Below, in pieces: positions 62,642 to 64,000 of a DNA stretch of 64,000 bases. A model generated the notes under the pieces. The model did no database searches. It worked only from the letters and a program-made list of their open reading frames with translations, and had not been told where the DNA came from. The translations under genes were made by a program, and so were the position numbers. The DNA is from Oscheius dolichura (lineage: Eukaryota > Nematoda > Chromadorea > Rhabditida > Rhabditidae): the NCBI GenBank assembly GCA_932521035.1, contig OW051492.1, forward strand, positions 4,464,001 through 4,528,000. The letters run 5' to 3'. Each line of letters begins with the position of its first letter. Within the stretch, counting starts at the first letter, position 1.

Positions 62642-63180
62642 ATGGGTATGTCTTTCTAGTTTTCTCTGCCATCTGCTTTTTTTTCAGTCGATGTACCCAG
62701 AAATTTTCGACTATTGGAGGAGCTTGAAGATGGGCAGAAAGGAAAAGGTGACGGAAACATTTCATGGGGTTTGGAAGACGACTCTGATATGACTCTCACT
62801 CGATGGACGGGAACTATTATTGGACCTCCTCGGGTACTATACATGTAATTTTTTAAATCTCATCTTTTAGACACCATTCGAATCTCGCATTTACAATTTA
62901 CGTATTGAATGTGGTCCTAATTATCCCAAGGAGGCTCCTACTGTGCGTTTCACTACAAAAATTCATATGAATGGGGTCAACCAAAGTAACGGAGTCGTGA
63001 GTGTTTTGTTCGATTTATACCATTAAAGAAATACAGATAGACAAACGTAATTTAAACACGCTTCGTGGATGGAATGCGAACTATATGATAAAGTCTGTTT
63101 TGGAAGACATTCGGAAGAATATGATGACTGCTAAGGAGAATATGAAATTACCTCAGCCGTCGGAAGGAGCCACTTTCTAA
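62642..63180 (+). CDS. UBE2V: Ubiquitin-conjugating enzyme variant (UBE2V/UEV-1)
   Basis: Catalytically inactive E2 variant that pairs with Ubc13 to build K63-linked chains. The first coding exon is only ATGG (62642-62645), spliced by a 44-nt intron to [20 protein letters not shown]. Then come [40 protein letters not shown] and [20 protein letters not shown]. The last exon gives [20 protein letters not shown] and PQPSEGATF. The usual E2 active-site Cys is absent, as expected for a UEV. About 140 residues, the family length. Confidence 0.95.
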
Positions 63181-63460
63181 TGGTGACGAATACTAAATTC
63201 TTATTTTATTTTCGATTATTTTAGCCCAAGTTCCACTGTTTCTTCTTCTGTTTTATTCTTGTTGGAAATCTGAAGTGACTTTTTCATACCCACAGTTGAG
63301 TAGAGCTATCCGCAAATTAGCCTTTTCATCAAGAGTGTACCGGTTTTACAAAATTTGTCGTTATCTTCAGTTGCTATAAATATTTTGATAACTTTTTGTT
63401 TTCTATAGAGCTAGGTTACGATCCTAACGTCTTCTCCATTAAAAAAAATTTCGTTCTAGT
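63181..63460. other. Spacer after UEV
   Basis: About 280 bp, AT-rich. Presumed UEV 3' UTR and promoter or outron of the next gene. Nothing else seen. Confidence 0.4.
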
Positions 63461-64000
63461 ATGATTCAGATGGCTGTTGAGCCAATGCCGTCAACTAGTA
63501 GTTACACCGGACAATTTGGTATGAAATACCAATACTATATCGATGTTTTCTACTTCAGAATCTACACTAGTTTTGTATAAAAGTCTTCTTAATGGTCCTT
63601 TTCCTCATTTAGCGGTCAAATTAGAACAGGAGATAAATTCGTCAGAGGTGGGTATTCAGCGTTATTTCCATGTAACCATCATTTAGATTATCCCTAAGCG
63701 CACAGACTTCGACGGCAATGAGCATCGACAGACGCTCAGAGAATATGTACTCAAATTTTGTATTGTTTGTTATAAACAGTTTCCAGCTGAAAAACCGATC
63801 CTTAGTAGCTGTCTCTTCTATTCAAATACTACTGGAAGATACAAAACGAGCAAACCCCATTGGTCAAAGTAATCATCGTTTTTATAATACTATATTTTCT
63901 AGATCTTGAATCGCTAAGAATATCACGGTTTCCTTCAAATGCACATTTGCCCTCAAAGAAAACATCTAGTCATGCCAGGTAAATTAAAATTATGGATTTA
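63461..64000 (+). CDS. Unrecognised gene, truncated by the window edge
   Basis: Opens MIQMAVEPMPSTSSYTGQF 1 nt after a TTCTAG acceptor. Short introns then separate ESTLVLYKSLLNGPFPHLAV with KLEQEINSSE, IIPKRTDFDGNEHRQTLREY, and LKNRSLVAVSSIQILLEDTK with RANPIGQ. The sequence continues ESLRISRFPSNAHLPSKKTS toward a donor (GTAAAT) at 63980. The frames join in phase. I do not recognise the family; the gene continues beyond 64000. Confidence 0.5.

Overview
The window is nuclear DNA from a nematode with a very compact genome. Three genes point there: an almost unaltered UNC-87 calponin-like repeat protein, a Hop/STI1 co-chaperone lacking the first TPR block as in C. elegans STI-1, and a CLIK-1-like short paralogue of UNC-87. 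Genes are packed on both strands. They are split by many GT-AG introns of about 24-60 nt, and spacers are often under 200 bp. Many start codons lie 0-15 nt after a pyrimidine-rich AG acceptor. That fits spliced-leader trans-splicing, or else very short 5' UTR exons. I cannot name the species.

Layout. 0.3-12.7 kb (AT-rich): CTNNBL1, MARCHF6/TEB4, NUDT19-like, EXOC7, an unresolved stretch, and an Aurora kinase. 12.9-32.6 kb (visibly GC-rich): a small secreted Pro/Cys protein, NTAQ1, ADSL, ANKFY1/rabankyrin-5, TFIIIB subunit BDP1 (copy A), a putative DMT-fold transporter, an unknown coiled-coil protein with a myristoylation-type start, unc-87 with an alternative first exon, and a clik-1-like gene. 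32.9-34.5 kb (AT-rich): a second, inverted BDP1 (copy B). 34.9-38.0 kb (GC-rich): WDR47. 38.9-52.0 kb (AT-rich): ASNSD1-like, STI1/Hop, an HP1-like chromobox protein, QTRT2, COA8, GCLM, DNAJA1, TMEM107 and RPS26. 52.1-55.7 kb: a GPR158/179-like class C receptor that is AT-rich at its 3' end and GC-rich at its 5' end. 55.9-64 kb (AT-rich): NDC80, an unrecognised protein, CRYZ, UBE2V/UEV and a truncated unknown gene.

Most genes are housekeeping: splicing, ERAD, exocytosis, mitosis, Pol III transcription, purine synthesis, N-degron processing, endosomal trafficking, chaperones, glutathione synthesis, queuosine modification and ubiquitin K63 chains. The unc-87/clik-1 pair is a muscle actin-bundling cluster. 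Several same-strand pairs 145-225 bp apart (EXOC7-NUDT19, STI1-ASNSD1, QTRT2-COA8) are operon candidates.

Most notable are the gene-scale GC/AT mosaic, the two colinear BDP1 paralogues in opposite composition and orientation, the acceptor-before-ATG pattern, a probable GT-CG intron in NUDT19, a 24-nt intron, and the secreted Pro/Cys gene. I found no clear mobile element, CRISPR array or tRNA.
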